A DNA stretch of 64,000 bases from UBA11872 sp965198285 (GTDB lineage: Bacteria > Chloroflexota > UBA11872): the NCBI GenBank assembly GCA_965198285.1, contig OZ240251.1:806001-870000 (forward strand), given 5' to 3'. The position numbers were made by a program, and so were the translations under genes. Shown here piece after piece: positions 34,759 through 42,528 of this stretch. Position 1 is the first letter of the stretch; the number at the start of each line of letters is the position of its first letter. A model generated the notes under the pieces. That model was not told the DNA's origin. It was given only the letters and a program-made list of their open reading frames with translations, and ran no database searches.

Positions 34759-35835
34759 ATGGACACACCGGCCCCGCTGAAGCTAACGCCGCTGCCCGAT
34801 GCCGCGGGCGGCTGGGCGGCGTTGCGCGACCCGGCCCGATCCGGCGTCTGGCGTCACCGCCCGGCGCTGGGACTGCCCGTGGACATCCCGGAGATCAGCC
34901 TGGGCGAGGGCGACACGCCCTTGGTCCCGCTTCCGCGTTGGGGCGCGGCGCACGGGCTGCCTGGGGTGCTGGCCAAGCTCGAATACCTTGCTCCCACCGG
35001 CTCGTTCAAGGACCGCGGCGCGGCGACAGTCATCGCCGTGCTGGCTGGCGCGGGCGTCACCTCAATCGTCGAGGACTCCTCGGGCAACGCCGGCGCCGCC
35101 ATGGCCGCCTACGCGGCCCGCGCGGGCCTGCGCGCCCGGATTTTCGTGCCCGAATCCGCGCCTGCGGCCAAGCGCGATCAGATTGCGGGCTACGGCGCGA
35201 AGGTCGTGGCCATTGCCGGCACGCGCGAGGACGTGGCGGCGGCGGCCGAACAAGCGGCCCACGCCGACGGCGTGGCCTACGCCTCCCACAGCCGGCACCC
35301 GGCCTTCGTGGAAGGAACCAAGACCTTTGGCCTGGAAGTGGCGGCCTCGCTGGCCGACGATCCGCCCCGCCACATCGTGCTGCCGGTTGGCAACGGTGGA
35401 CTGTTGCTCGGCGCGTTCAAGGCCTACCGCGAACTGGCAGCTGCTGGCTATCCGGCACCACTGCCCCGCCTGCACGCCGCGCAGGCCGGGGCCTGCGCAC
35501 CGCTGGCCGCGGCGTTCGCCGCGGGCGCCGACGAGCCATTGACCATCCAGGCGCGGCCCACCGTGGCCGGCGGCGTGGCGGTGGGCCGACCGGCACGCGG
35601 CGGAGAGGTGCTAGCGGCAATTCGCGCCTCAGGCGGAAGCGTGGCGGAAGTCGACGATGACTCCGCGCGCGCGACACGCGCTGACCTGTCCCGGCTGGAG
35701 GGTCTGGACCTGGAGTACACGTCGGTGGTGGCCTTCGCGGCGGCGGCGCGGCTGCGCGCATCCGGACTGATCGGCTACGGCGACCGCGTAGTGATCGCCG
35801 CTACCGGCAGCGGCCTCAAGGACGCCGGCGTCTAA
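34759..35835 (+). CDS. thrC: Threonine synthase-like PLP-dependent enzyme
   Basis: A 358-aa fold-type II PLP enzyme. LEYLAPTGSFKDRGAATVIAVL contains the Schiff-base Lys (SFKDRG), EDSSGNAGAAMAAYAARAGL the substrate Asn loop, LPVGNGGLLLGAFKAY the phosphate-binding glycine loop, and IAATGSGLKD ends the protein, all as in threonine synthase. It converts O-phosphohomoserine to threonine. Threonine dehydratase or diaminopropionate-type lyases share the fold, but the SGLKD end favours ThrC. Its ATG directly follows the zincin stop. Confidence 0.8.
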   Translation: MDTPAPLKLTPLPDAAGGWAALRDPARSGVWRHRPALGLPVDIPEISLGEGDTPLVPLPRWGAAHGLPGVLAKLEYLAPTGSFKDRGAATVIAVLAGAGVTSIVEDSSGNAGAAMAAYAARAGLRARIFVPESAPAAKRDQIAGYGAKVVAIAGTREDVAAAAEQAAHADGVAYASHSRHPAFVEGTKTFGLEVAASLADDPPRHIVLPVGNGGLLLGAFKAYRELAAAGYPAPLPRLHAAQAGACAPLAAAFAAGADEPLTIQARPTVAGGVAVGRPARGGEVLAAIRASGGSVAEVDDDSARATRADLSRLEGLDLEYTSVVAFAAAARLRASGLIGYGDRVVIAATGSGLKDAGV

Positions 35836-35929
35836 GCGTCAGCCTGTTCTAAGTAGCCCTTCGACAAGCTCAATGCGAACGAGAGCCGAGACCCAGGGTG
35901 AGCGAGGTACCGCGCGGCAGCACGCAGGG

Positions 35930-35947
35930 ATGTTTCACGTGAAACAT
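35930..35947. other. parS: parS centromere-like site (ParB/Spo0J binding)
   Basis: TGTTTCACGTGAAACA at 35931-35946 is a perfect match to the canonical bacterial parS 16-mer and is extended to an 18-bp palindrome by flanking A and T. It lies in a 176-bp intergenic stretch between the threonine synthase-like and RDD genes. ParB loads on such sites and spreads, organising origin segregation and SMC loading. parS sites cluster near the replication origin. No parA/parB gene is in the window. Confidence 0.9.
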
Positions 35948-36011
35948 TCGATTGGCAGCGGCGGCTGCGGATGGCCCTTGGATAAGCGCAGCCGACCGGT
36001 GCGCTTGCTGG

Positions 36012-36626
36012 CTAGGCGGGCCGCATCGGCGTGTCGGAATCGTCGGGCATCACCCGGATCACCCGCGTCTGCACCGTCAGGTCGTGCAGGCTGCGCCGGT
36101 CTGGTCGGTGAATGACCACGTACACCAGCAGCACCTGCACCAGGGCCGGCAGGATGGCCCAACCGGTCGCCTGGGCGGCCCCCAGCATGGTGCCCAGGGC
36201 GACCTCGCGAACCAGAATTCGCAGGGCCCCGGCCGGACCGCCGTCCCCGCCAACGAGCCGCAGACCCAGCGCCAGCTTGCCCAGCGTGAAACCGAAGGCG
36301 GACTGCACGGACCATCGGTAAAGCACCTCGAACACCAGCACCCAGAGCGCGAAGGTCGGATCAATGCTCAGCGCGTCCGAATCCATTCCGACCGAACCCG
36401 TGCTGACGCCGAGGATCGTTGTCACGATGGCGACCAGCAGCGAGTCGATGACATAGGCGCCCACGCGTCGATAGACCAGCCCGGAATCGGCGGCAAACCC
36501 GCCCAGCCCACCGGTCGCGGGCGGGCCGTCGTCCGAATCCGCCGGCTCGGGCCAGTCGCGGCCGGCAGGCGGGTCGTCCGGGGATCCCGGCGGCGGCTCG
36601 CGGTCGCGCTCTGTCGGATCCCTCAC
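36012..36626 (-). CDS. RDD family membrane protein
   Basis: A 204-aa protein with a Pro/Asp-rich cytoplasmic N-terminus (about 45 residues). The RDD domain begins YRRVGAYVIDSLLVAIVTTILG, where Arg and Asp of the namesake motif are visible, then FGFTLGKLALGLRLVGGDGG and two further helices ending VLLVYVVIHRPDRRSLHDLT. RDD proteins are small membrane proteins, some linked to ion exchange; the role is mostly unknown. Alone on the minus strand, divergent from the HAD hydrolase. Confidence 0.87.
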   Translation of the reverse strand: MRDPTERDREPPPGSPDDPPAGRDWPEPADSDDGPPATGGLGGFAADSGLVYRRVGAYVIDSLLVAIVTTILGVSTGSVGMDSDALSIDPTFALWVLVFEVLYRWSVQSAFGFTLGKLALGLRLVGGDGGPAGALRILVREVALGTMLGAAQATGWAILPALVQVLLVYVVIHRPDRRSLHDLTVQTRVIRVMPDDSDTPMRPA

Positions 36627-36757
36627 GCCGCCTCCATACGCGCTTGCGCAACGCCGCCCGGCGGCGCTGGCCGTGGTACCCCTCGCGGCAGTATCTCACC
36701 GGCACGGCCTCGGCGCGCGGCCAATGCGGCCCGGCACCGCGCGTACACTCGGCCACG

Positions 36758-37507
36758 ATGCCAATTCGCGGTGTGATCTTTGACGTCGGCGACACGCTCC
36801 TCACCCAGGAGCCGTTGATCGGGTCGCCGAGCAACCGGCGCGGCGCCGCCGAGATTGCGCCGCTGGTCCGGCCGTTCCTGACCACCGAACTCACCGACGA
36901 CCAACTGGCCGAGTCGCTGGGCGAAGGCCTGCAGGAGGCGCTGGTGGAGGCCTATCGGAACGAGTGCGCCCTGCCGGACGCGCACCGAGTCTTTAGCGAG
37001 GTGTTTGACGCCCTGGACTGGGAGCCGTCGTCCGAGGTCGTCGACCTGCTGCTGCCGGCCTATTTCCAGCCCTGGTTCCAGGCCATGCAGCCGCTGCCGC
37101 AGGCTGCCCGCGTGCTGCAGCTACTCCGCGAAGCCGGCCTGCGCACCGCCGCCATCGCCAACCTGCTCTACGGCGAGGACCTGCTCATCGAGCGCCTGCG
37201 CGCGCTCGGCCTGGCCCCGCACCTCGACACCCTGGTGCTCAGCACGGAACTGGGCTGGCTCAAGCCGCATCCCGCCCCCTACCGCGCGGCCGCACAGCGC
37301 CTGGGACTGTCGCCGCAGACGCTGGTGATGGTGGGCGACGACTGGGAGGTGGACGTGCGAGCCGCACAGCGCCTGGGGATTCGGGCCATCTGGCGCCGCT
37401 CGGCCGACGTCAGACCCCGGGACGACTCGGCCGCGGCGGTCATTGACGACATGGGCGACCTGATCCCGGCGATTGCGGCGCTGGACCAGGTCGAGCGCGC
37501 AGCATGA
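36758..37507 (+). CDS. HAD superfamily hydrolase
   Basis: A 249-aa phosphatase-like protein. Motif I is IFDVGDTLL (nucleophile Asp), motif II is near TAAIANLLYG, the Lys of motif III is in GWLKPHPAPYRAA, and motif IV is VMVGDDWEVDVRAAQRLG. The cap lies between about residues 15 and 95. Members dephosphorylate small metabolites. ATG 36758 is chosen since the family starts directly before the first strand. Its stop overlaps the next methyltransferase start (ATGA). Confidence 0.9.
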   Translation: MPIRGVIFDVGDTLLTQEPLIGSPSNRRGAAEIAPLVRPFLTTELTDDQLAESLGEGLQEALVEAYRNECALPDAHRVFSEVFDALDWEPSSEVVDLLLPAYFQPWFQAMQPLPQAARVLQLLREAGLRTAAIANLLYGEDLLIERLRALGLAPHLDTLVLSTELGWLKPHPAPYRAAAQRLGLSPQTLVMVGDDWEVDVRAAQRLGIRAIWRRSADVRPRDDSAAAVIDDMGDLIPAIAALDQVERAA

Positions 37508-38238
37508 ACGGTCGAAGGCGCGCCCAACTGCTCGGACTGGCGCGGCACATCTACCGCGTGCCCAGTCCCACCTATAACCACGCCTCGCACCGCAACCTGC
37601 AGCGCTTCGGCAGCGCCCTCTCGGCGTCTGCCCGCCGCGACGGCGCCCGCGTGCTCAACGTCGGCGGCGGCGGTCGCCAGTTCCCGCCCGGCACGCTGGA
37701 TGGCTTCGTGCGCGAGGTCATTGTGAACATTGACGTCGAACGGCATCCCAGCGTGCACGTGCTGGCCGACGCCGCGCGCCTCCCCTTCGCCTCCAATGCC
37801 TTCGGCGGCGCGCTTTCGACCGCCGTGCTGGAGCACGTACGCCGCCCGGGCGCGGCCATGACCGAGATTGCACGAGTCTGCGCGCCCGGCGGATTGGTCT
37901 ACATCGAAGTCCCCTTTCTGCAGGGCTTCCACGCCTCCCCCAACGACTACCAGCGCTATACCAGCAGCGGCGTGGCCGAACTGCTGCGTGACTTTCAGGA
38001 CGTGGAAGTGGGGGTGTGCGTGGGCCCCAGTTCCGCCCTCAGCTGGGTGCTTCGCGGCTACGTCAAAGGTGTGCTCAGCGGATTCTCTCGCAACCGGATT
38101 CGCGAACGCGCCGCCGAGTTTGTGGCCGCCTGGCTCACCACGCCCGTCAAGTACCTGGACCGTCTGGTGGCCGACCGCCCCGCCGCCGAAGACCTCGCCT
38201 CCGGCTTCTACGCCTTCGCCCGCGCGCCCCGCGACTGA
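37504..38238 (+). CDS. SAM-dependent methyltransferase (Methyltransf_11 type)
   Basis: A 244-aa protein. RVLNVGGGGRQFPPG is a glycine-rich motif I variant, VNIDVERHPSVHVLADAARLPF gives the acidic ribose-binding residue and DAxxLPF pattern, GGALSTAVLEHVRRPGAAM and VCAPGGLVYIEVPFLQGFH follow. The variant resembles methyltransferases acting on sugars in polysaccharide clusters. Translationally coupled to the HAD gene, so the two may work on the same metabolite. Confidence 0.82.
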   Translation: MNGRRRAQLLGLARHIYRVPSPTYNHASHRNLQRFGSALSASARRDGARVLNVGGGGRQFPPGTLDGFVREVIVNIDVERHPSVHVLADAARLPFASNAFGGALSTAVLEHVRRPGAAMTEIARVCAPGGLVYIEVPFLQGFHASPNDYQRYTSSGVAELLRDFQDVEVGVCVGPSSALSWVLRGYVKGVLSGFSRNRIRERAAEFVAAWLTTPVKYLDRLVADRPAAEDLASGFYAFARAPRD

Positions 38239-38345
38239 AGCTCTTGCCCTATCGACAGCGGGGTGTTAGCACCCGGCTTCGGCAGCACAGCCGTTCGCTA
38301 ACGCCGGCGCGCCGGAATGGCAAGTAGGGCTGAAGGTCGCTCCGG

Positions 38346-39329
38346 CTAGAGCGTCACCACCCGGCCCTCGGCCGCTGAGGTGTAGGCGGCGTCGATGACG
38401 CGCTGGACTTCCAGGCCGCCTTTGCCGGTCAGTACGGGCGTGCCGCCGTTGATGCCCTGCACGAAGTCGGCGATCAGCGGCAGGTCGTGCAGCTCGTGCT
38501 CGGGCAGCGTGAACGTATCCGAGCGGTCCGGCCGCTCGACGGTGAATTCCTCGCCGCGCGCGAAGGGCACGTTGATGTGACCGTCCGTGCACCACACCTC
38601 GTAGTCCCCGCGCGCCGGGTTGATGGACCAGAGCGCCGAGATGGTGGCTTGGACGCCGGAGTGGTACTGGACGATCACTGAGGTCGTGTCTTCCACGTCA
38701 CCGGGGATCACGCGTTGGTCGCTGAAGGCGGCCACACGCGCGGCTGTACCGGCCAGGCTGTAGAAGATGTCCAACCGATGGCTGCCCAGGTCCATCAGCG
38801 GCCCACCGCCGCTCTGCGCGCGGTCGACGCGCCAGTACTTGGGGTCGTGGGGCGTCATGGTGAAGGGGCCTGACGTGTTGGCGTGCAACGCGATCAGTTC
38901 GCCAAGCTCGCCCGACTCCACAATCTCCCGCACCCGCAGGTTGATCGGATAGAAGCGGTGATAGAAGGCGATGCCCAACCGCAGTCCGGCGCCGTCGGCT
39001 GTCTCCACCATGCGCGCCGCCTCGGCCGCGTCCATGGCCATGGGCTTTTCCACCAGGACGTGCATGCCGCGCTCCAGAGCCGCTAGCGTCTGCGGTCCAT
39101 GCAGGTTCACCGGCGTCGCCACGTACACGGCGTCCAGTCCGCCAGCCGCCAGCATGTCGTCGTAGCTGGTGTAGGCGTTCGAGACCTCGAACTGTCGGGC
39201 GTATTGGTCCAGCAACTGTGGATCGCGGCGGCAAATCGCGACGAGTTCGCTGCCCTCGTGGGCCTGAATGGCGGGCGCGACGGCCCTGGCCGCAATATCT
39301 CCCAAGCCCACGATTCCCCAGCGCACCAT
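38346..39329 (-). CDS. Gfo/Idh/MocA family oxidoreductase
   Basis: A 327-aa NAD(P)-dependent oxidoreductase. WGIVGLGDIAARAVAPAI gives GxGxxA at the N-terminus, VLVEKPMAMDAAEAARMV the EKP motif, and GGGPLMDLGSHRLDIFYSLAG the catalytic Asp/His region. Members oxidise sugars or inositols or reduce keto sugars. It has no operon partner in view; the redox protein gene downstream is 177 bp away on the same strand. Unlike the paralogue at 20595 it has a normal ATG start and glycine loop. Confidence 0.92.
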   Translation of the reverse strand: MVRWGIVGLGDIAARAVAPAIQAHEGSELVAICRRDPQLLDQYARQFEVSNAYTSYDDMLAAGGLDAVYVATPVNLHGPQTLAALERGMHVLVEKPMAMDAAEAARMVETADGAGLRLGIAFYHRFYPINLRVREIVESGELGELIALHANTSGPFTMTPHDPKYWRVDRAQSGGGPLMDLGSHRLDIFYSLAGTAARVAAFSDQRVIPGDVEDTTSVIVQYHSGVQATISALWSINPARGDYEVWCTDGHINVPFARGEEFTVERPDRSDTFTLPEHELHDLPLIADFVQGINGGTPVLTGKGGLEVQRVIDAAYTSAAEGRVVTL

Positions 39330-39505
39330 CGGCTAGCCCTCGCACATGGTTACAGCAGGCACGGTACCCGGCAGTGCGCCTGCGGGCAATCTGAACCGGC
39401 CACCCGGCGTGCGGTGTCGCTCTGGCCCAAGGCCCGATGCGTGCGTTGTACGTCGTAACCCGGCCTGGGTCGGAGTCCGAACCTCCGCCCGCTGAGCGTT
39501 GTCGG

Positions 39506-40108
39506 CTAGCGGAGGTGCTGGAGGATTACGGTCAACTCGTCGGCTAAGATCCGCCCGCCAACGCGCAGCGCTGTCGTGCCGTCGGAGTTCACGAAGACCC
39601 AGTACGGGTAGCCGCGCAAGCCAAAGGCATCGGCTACTTCGTTCTTGGTGTCCACCACAACCGGCACGGTCCAGCCTTCGCGTTCCAGCCACGCATCCGG
39701 CGGATAGTTGGGTCGACTGGCGTCGATGCCCGTGGCAACGGCGTAGAGATCAATCTGTTCTGGAACGCCCCCGGCGTCCACCAAGGCCTGCACGACAGGT
39801 ACCTCGGCCTGGCAGTGCGGTCACCAGTGCGCCAGAAAGATCAGCGCCTTCGTGCGTCCGTCGTTGGTAATCGAGACGGCCGTTCCGTCGAAGGATGTGC
39901 CGCGCACCTCCGGCGCCGGCTGGCCCGCCGCGCTGTCTGGGACGGGCTGTGCGTAGGCGGCCAGCTTGGCGCCGCTGATCTCCGGATCCCGGACGCTCGC
40001 GCCGCCGTCCTGCGATTCACCGCAGGCGGCCACGAGCGGCACGATCCCAACGACCAGCGCGAAAGCCACGAGGCGCACGGCCAGCGCGACGCGATTCTTC
40101 AAACTCAC
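39506..40108 (-). CDS. TlpA-like thioredoxin-fold lipoprotein, probable selenoprotein (UxxC)
   Basis: One frame of 201 codons interrupted only by TGA at 39823-39821. Before it: a lipoprotein signal (LVVGIVPLVAACGES), then AGQPAPEVRGTSFDGTAV and ALIFLAHW, the TlpA/ResA/AhpC-like start of the redox domain. After it: PHCQAEVPVVQALVDAG, GWTVPVVVDTKNEVADAFG, GYPYWVFVNSDG (cis-Pro) and ILADELTVILQHL. The TGA occupies the first Cys of WCPHC, giving W-U-P-H-C with Sec at residue 96. A SECIS-like hairpin follows the TGA. Such proteins reduce or isomerise disulfides outside the cytoplasm. A nonsense mutation or read error remains possible; sel genes are not in the window. Confidence 0.8.
39790..39823 (-). 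promoter_or_regulatory. SECIS-like hairpin after the in-frame TGA
   Basis: Downstream of TGA (39823-39821): GCAC (39818-39815) pairs with GTGC (39793-39790), a small internal loop follows, then CAGG (39811-39808) pairs with CCTG (39799-39796). The eight-base apical loop CCGAGGTA contains GGU 18 bases after the TGA, close to the position of GGU in the E. coli fdhF element. Bacterial SECIS elements lie directly 3' of UGA inside the coding region and bind SelB. Confidence 0.65.
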
Positions 40109-40206
40109 TGGTCGGCGCCTCCCCAGGCAAGCGGCTCACTCAGCATAGCCGCATGCCTGCCGGACAGGTTGCCAAGGACGCGATGGTCGGGATTCGCAGG
40201 CGGCGC

Positions 40207-40563
40207 TCATTCGGGTTCCCAAGTTAGGGCACGGCCGCAGCCCCACGCGGCGGCGTCCATTGCCGCTACCCGGTCAGCGTCGGTGTGGTCGGGGCTCGCC
40301 GTCGCGAGGACGCGTGCCGTCGCTGGAAGAACCTCCTGGGCGACCATCGCGCCCCACTCATAGGGAACCGGCTCGTTCCTATCGAACCACTCCGCCAGGG
40401 AAATAGCCACTGAGTGGATGACAAGAAATGCCGATGGATGCCTTGCGGTGTTTAGCAGTCGCAGGCTCTCGTGCGCGACTTCAACGAGCGTACGCTGGCT
40501 AGGTTGCTGCGACAGCAGCCGCCGCAGATGCTCGTCGTTCGGTTGACCGTTGACCGAAGTCAT
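40207..40563 (-). CDS. Hypothetical protein overlapping pyrE
   Basis: A 118-aa acidic soluble protein; no family recognised. It starts at ATG 40563 (a TTG lies just before) and so overlaps the 3' end of pyrE by about 65 bases in another frame. The sequence is mostly helical (LVEVAHESLRLLNTARHPSAF, LVIHSVAISLAEWFDRN) with conserved-looking Trp residues and no membrane segment. No clear ribosome site. Composition looks like a real coding region. It could be translated by coupling to pyrE. Confidence 0.5.
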   Translation of the reverse strand: MTSVNGQPNDEHLRRLLSQQPSQRTLVEVAHESLRLLNTARHPSAFLVIHSVAISLAEWFDRNEPVPYEWGAMVAQEVLPATARVLATASPDHTDADRVAAMDAAAWGCGRALTWEPE

Positions 40564-41104
40564 CAATGGTGAGGATAGCGCGGGTCGGTACGCCTATCTC
40601 CCGCATGGTTTGTTCAAAGCCGGCCAAGCGGTCGATCAAGGCAATCGCAAGCACGACGGTCAGGCCGGACTCGCGCAGCTGCTCAACGGCCTGCTTCGCT
40701 GAGCCTCCCGAGGTCACCACGTCGTCAACGACGACGACCTCATTGACGCCGGCCGTTGGACCTTCAATCAAGCGCTCCGTACCGTGCGTCTTCTGTTCCT
40801 TGCGGACGATCAGCCCATTCAACGGCTGCCGGGTTGATTCGCTCAGCAGAACGATGGAAGAAATGATCGGGTCAGCGCCGAGGGTGAGACCGCCAACCGC
40901 GTCGGCGTTCGGCGCGTGCTTCGAGATCGCGTCAATGAATGCCCGACCTACCAAGCGCGCGCCCCTGGGGCTCAGCGTGACGGGCTTTGAGTCGAAGTAG
41001 AAGGAACTCTCCTGCCCAGAGGCGAGTTCAAAACCGCCGTGGAGGAGCGCATCTCTCTCGACCAGAAAGCACAGCCGTTCCCGGTCCTCGTCAGAGAAAC
41101 CCAC
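40499..41104 (-). CDS. pyrE: Orotate phosphoribosyltransferase
   Basis: A 201-aa PRTase. ALLHGGFELASGQESSFYFDSKPVTL is the N-terminal orotate part (read as LASGQESSFYFD and KPVTL), RKEQKTHGTERLIEG supplies the flexible catalytic loop with Lys, and VVVVDDVVTSGGSAKQAVEQL is the PRPP-binding loop. It makes orotidine 5'-monophosphate from orotate and PRPP in UMP synthesis. The C-terminal tail (ERRASAAAAVAAT) is unusual and coincides with the overlapping next gene. No other pyr genes are near. The 41105-41323 gap upstream shows no gene. Confidence 0.88.
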   Translation of the reverse strand: MGFSDEDRERLCFLVERDALLHGGFELASGQESSFYFDSKPVTLSPRGARLVGRAFIDAISKHAPNADAVGGLTLGADPIISSIVLLSESTRQPLNGLIVRKEQKTHGTERLIEGPTAGVNEVVVVDDVVTSGGSAKQAVEQLRESGLTVVLAIALIDRLAGFEQTMREIGVPTRAILTIDDFGQRSTERRASAAAAVAAT

Positions 41105-41323
41105 GTTTTGGTTTACAGCCTATACACCTTGTCCTGCGCTCAGCGCACACAGTGCCACATCTTGCTTGCAGGTGCACAGGAAACGACGGTCTTCTGCCTC
41201 ATCAGAGCACCTGGCCAATGACTACTGGCTGGTAGTCCTGTCCTAACTTGAAGCGGAGGTTGCACTCTCGGGAACTGAAGCTTCCTCCATCGAGCTACTA
41301 AACTAGTGTGTGCCGGCTCCGCA

Positions 41324-42184
41324 TCACTCGGCGTGCTTGGCCAGGCGGCTGACAGCGTCGGCCAGATCGGAAAGGTCGGCATCGCGGCCGAACGTGGCAT
41401 CCACTTCGCGAAACACCTGGGCCGCGCCGGTGTGGAAGTTCGGCGTGACGTCGACGTGCTCGAAGGTCTGCGCGATTTCCTCCATTTCCCCAATCCAGCG
41501 ATAGGCGACGTTGGGCAGACGTCGCATGCCCTGCTTGGCGGCGCCAAGGGCGGCGGCCTGGCTGTGCTCCATTTCGGCAATCAGTTCGTCGTACACGTCC
41601 AGCCGCCGGGCGGCGACCAGCAGGGCCGTGCGCAGGGCGGTGGTTCCCTTGGTCATGGCCGCGTAGCACATCTTGACGGCCGAGGCCTTGCCGATCTCGG
41701 GGCCGACGTCCACCACATCAATCCCGCGGCCGTCGAGCTGGCCTAGGACGTGGGCTTCCACCCCTGAGGCGTAGACACGCGGCCCCTGGCCGTTGCGCGG
41801 CGGACCGCCGACGATGCCGCCGTCCACCAGGGTCACGCCGCTGCCGGCCAGATCGGCCTCCATGGCCTGGACGGTCTGCGGGGCGATGGCGTTGCAGTCG
41901 GCTAGCACGGTGTTAGCGCCGGCGGACCGCGCCGCCGCGCCCACCTCGGCGGCCACGCCACGGGCACGCGCGGGCACCAGAATTGACAGGATCAGGTCGC
42001 AGCGCTTGACCAGCGTGGCCAGGTCGGGCACGGCCTCGATTCCGGCAGCCCGGGCCCGCTCGTGCGAGGCGGGGCTGCGCCCGGCCAGACAGGTGAGAAC
42101 CGCGAGACCGCTTGCGCGCAGGGCGGCGCCGACGCCGGCGCCCATTTCGCCCGGACTCAGGATGCCAACGGTTTGCACAGCCAT
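41324..42184 (-). CDS. NAD-binding 6-phosphogluconate dehydrogenase-like protein (DUF1932 type)
   Basis: A 286-aa beta-hydroxyacid dehydrogenase relative. VGILSPGEMGAGVGAALRASG is the Rossmann glycine motif, CDLILSILVPARARG the second strand region and VDGGIVGGPP the substrate motif. The C-terminal half (GKASAVKMCYAAMTKGTTALRTALLVAARR) has the catalytic Lys helix as in DUF1932 proteins. Probably oxidises a hydroxy acid; substrate unknown. Start at ATG 42184 because AAGGAGG lies six bases upstream. tRNA-Arg lies about 120 bp upstream on the same strand. Confidence 0.87.
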   Translation of the reverse strand: MAVQTVGILSPGEMGAGVGAALRASGLAVLTCLAGRSPASHERARAAGIEAVPDLATLVKRCDLILSILVPARARGVAAEVGAAARSAGANTVLADCNAIAPQTVQAMEADLAGSGVTLVDGGIVGGPPRNGQGPRVYASGVEAHVLGQLDGRGIDVVDVGPEIGKASAVKMCYAAMTKGTTALRTALLVAARRLDVYDELIAEMEHSQAAALGAAKQGMRRLPNVAYRWIGEMEEIAQTFEHVDVTPNFHTGAAQVFREVDATFGRDADLSDLADAVSRLAKHAE

Positions 42185-42302
42185 GCTCGCCTCCTTGACC
42201 TCGACTATGTGTTCGCAGGTGCTCGGCTGCATGATGCCGGAGCGGAGCGTCAGAGCTGGGCGGGATGCGGAAATACGCAGCCTTCGAGCCAGCGCGGCGT
42301 GG

Positions 42303-42374
42303 TAGCCCCGCCCGGACTCGAACCGGGGCGCATGGTTTAGGAAACCACCGCTCTATCCACTGAGCTACGGGGCC
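42303..42374 (-). tRNA. tRNA-Arg (anticodon CCT)
   Basis: A 72-nt cloverleaf. Acceptor GGCCCCG pairs with CGGGGCT (one G-U at the end), D-arm GCTC/GAGC, anticodon stem GTGGT/ACCAT with loop TTCCTAA giving anticodon CCT, T-arm CCCGG TTCGAGT CCGGG, discriminator A. The CCA end is not fully encoded (CC). It reads AGG codons, rare in this GC-rich genome. Confidence 0.95.
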
Positions 42375-42528
42375 ATCGGACGGCGCCGCCCCGCCAACGA
42401 TACCGAGTGGCGCCAAACCGAGTCGCCGCCATATTTCAACGGCCGGCGGAAAACTGCGGTCTGCTTCTTGACGTCGTCCGTGAGAACGTCCGGCAGCAGG
42501 TGGCGCACCTGCCACCCGCCGAGTGTGT

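Noticed and set aside
35855..35885. CCCTTCGACAAGCTCA unit as a REP element
   Set aside because: Only a single partial unit is present and a similar one near 56742 is poorly matched, so it is not called as a repeat.
35873..36115. Frame reading MFHVKHSIGSG, like the start of RsmG/GidB
   Set aside because: The resemblance comes from the parS sequence, which also encodes MFHVKH in rsmG genes; the rest has no RsmG motifs.
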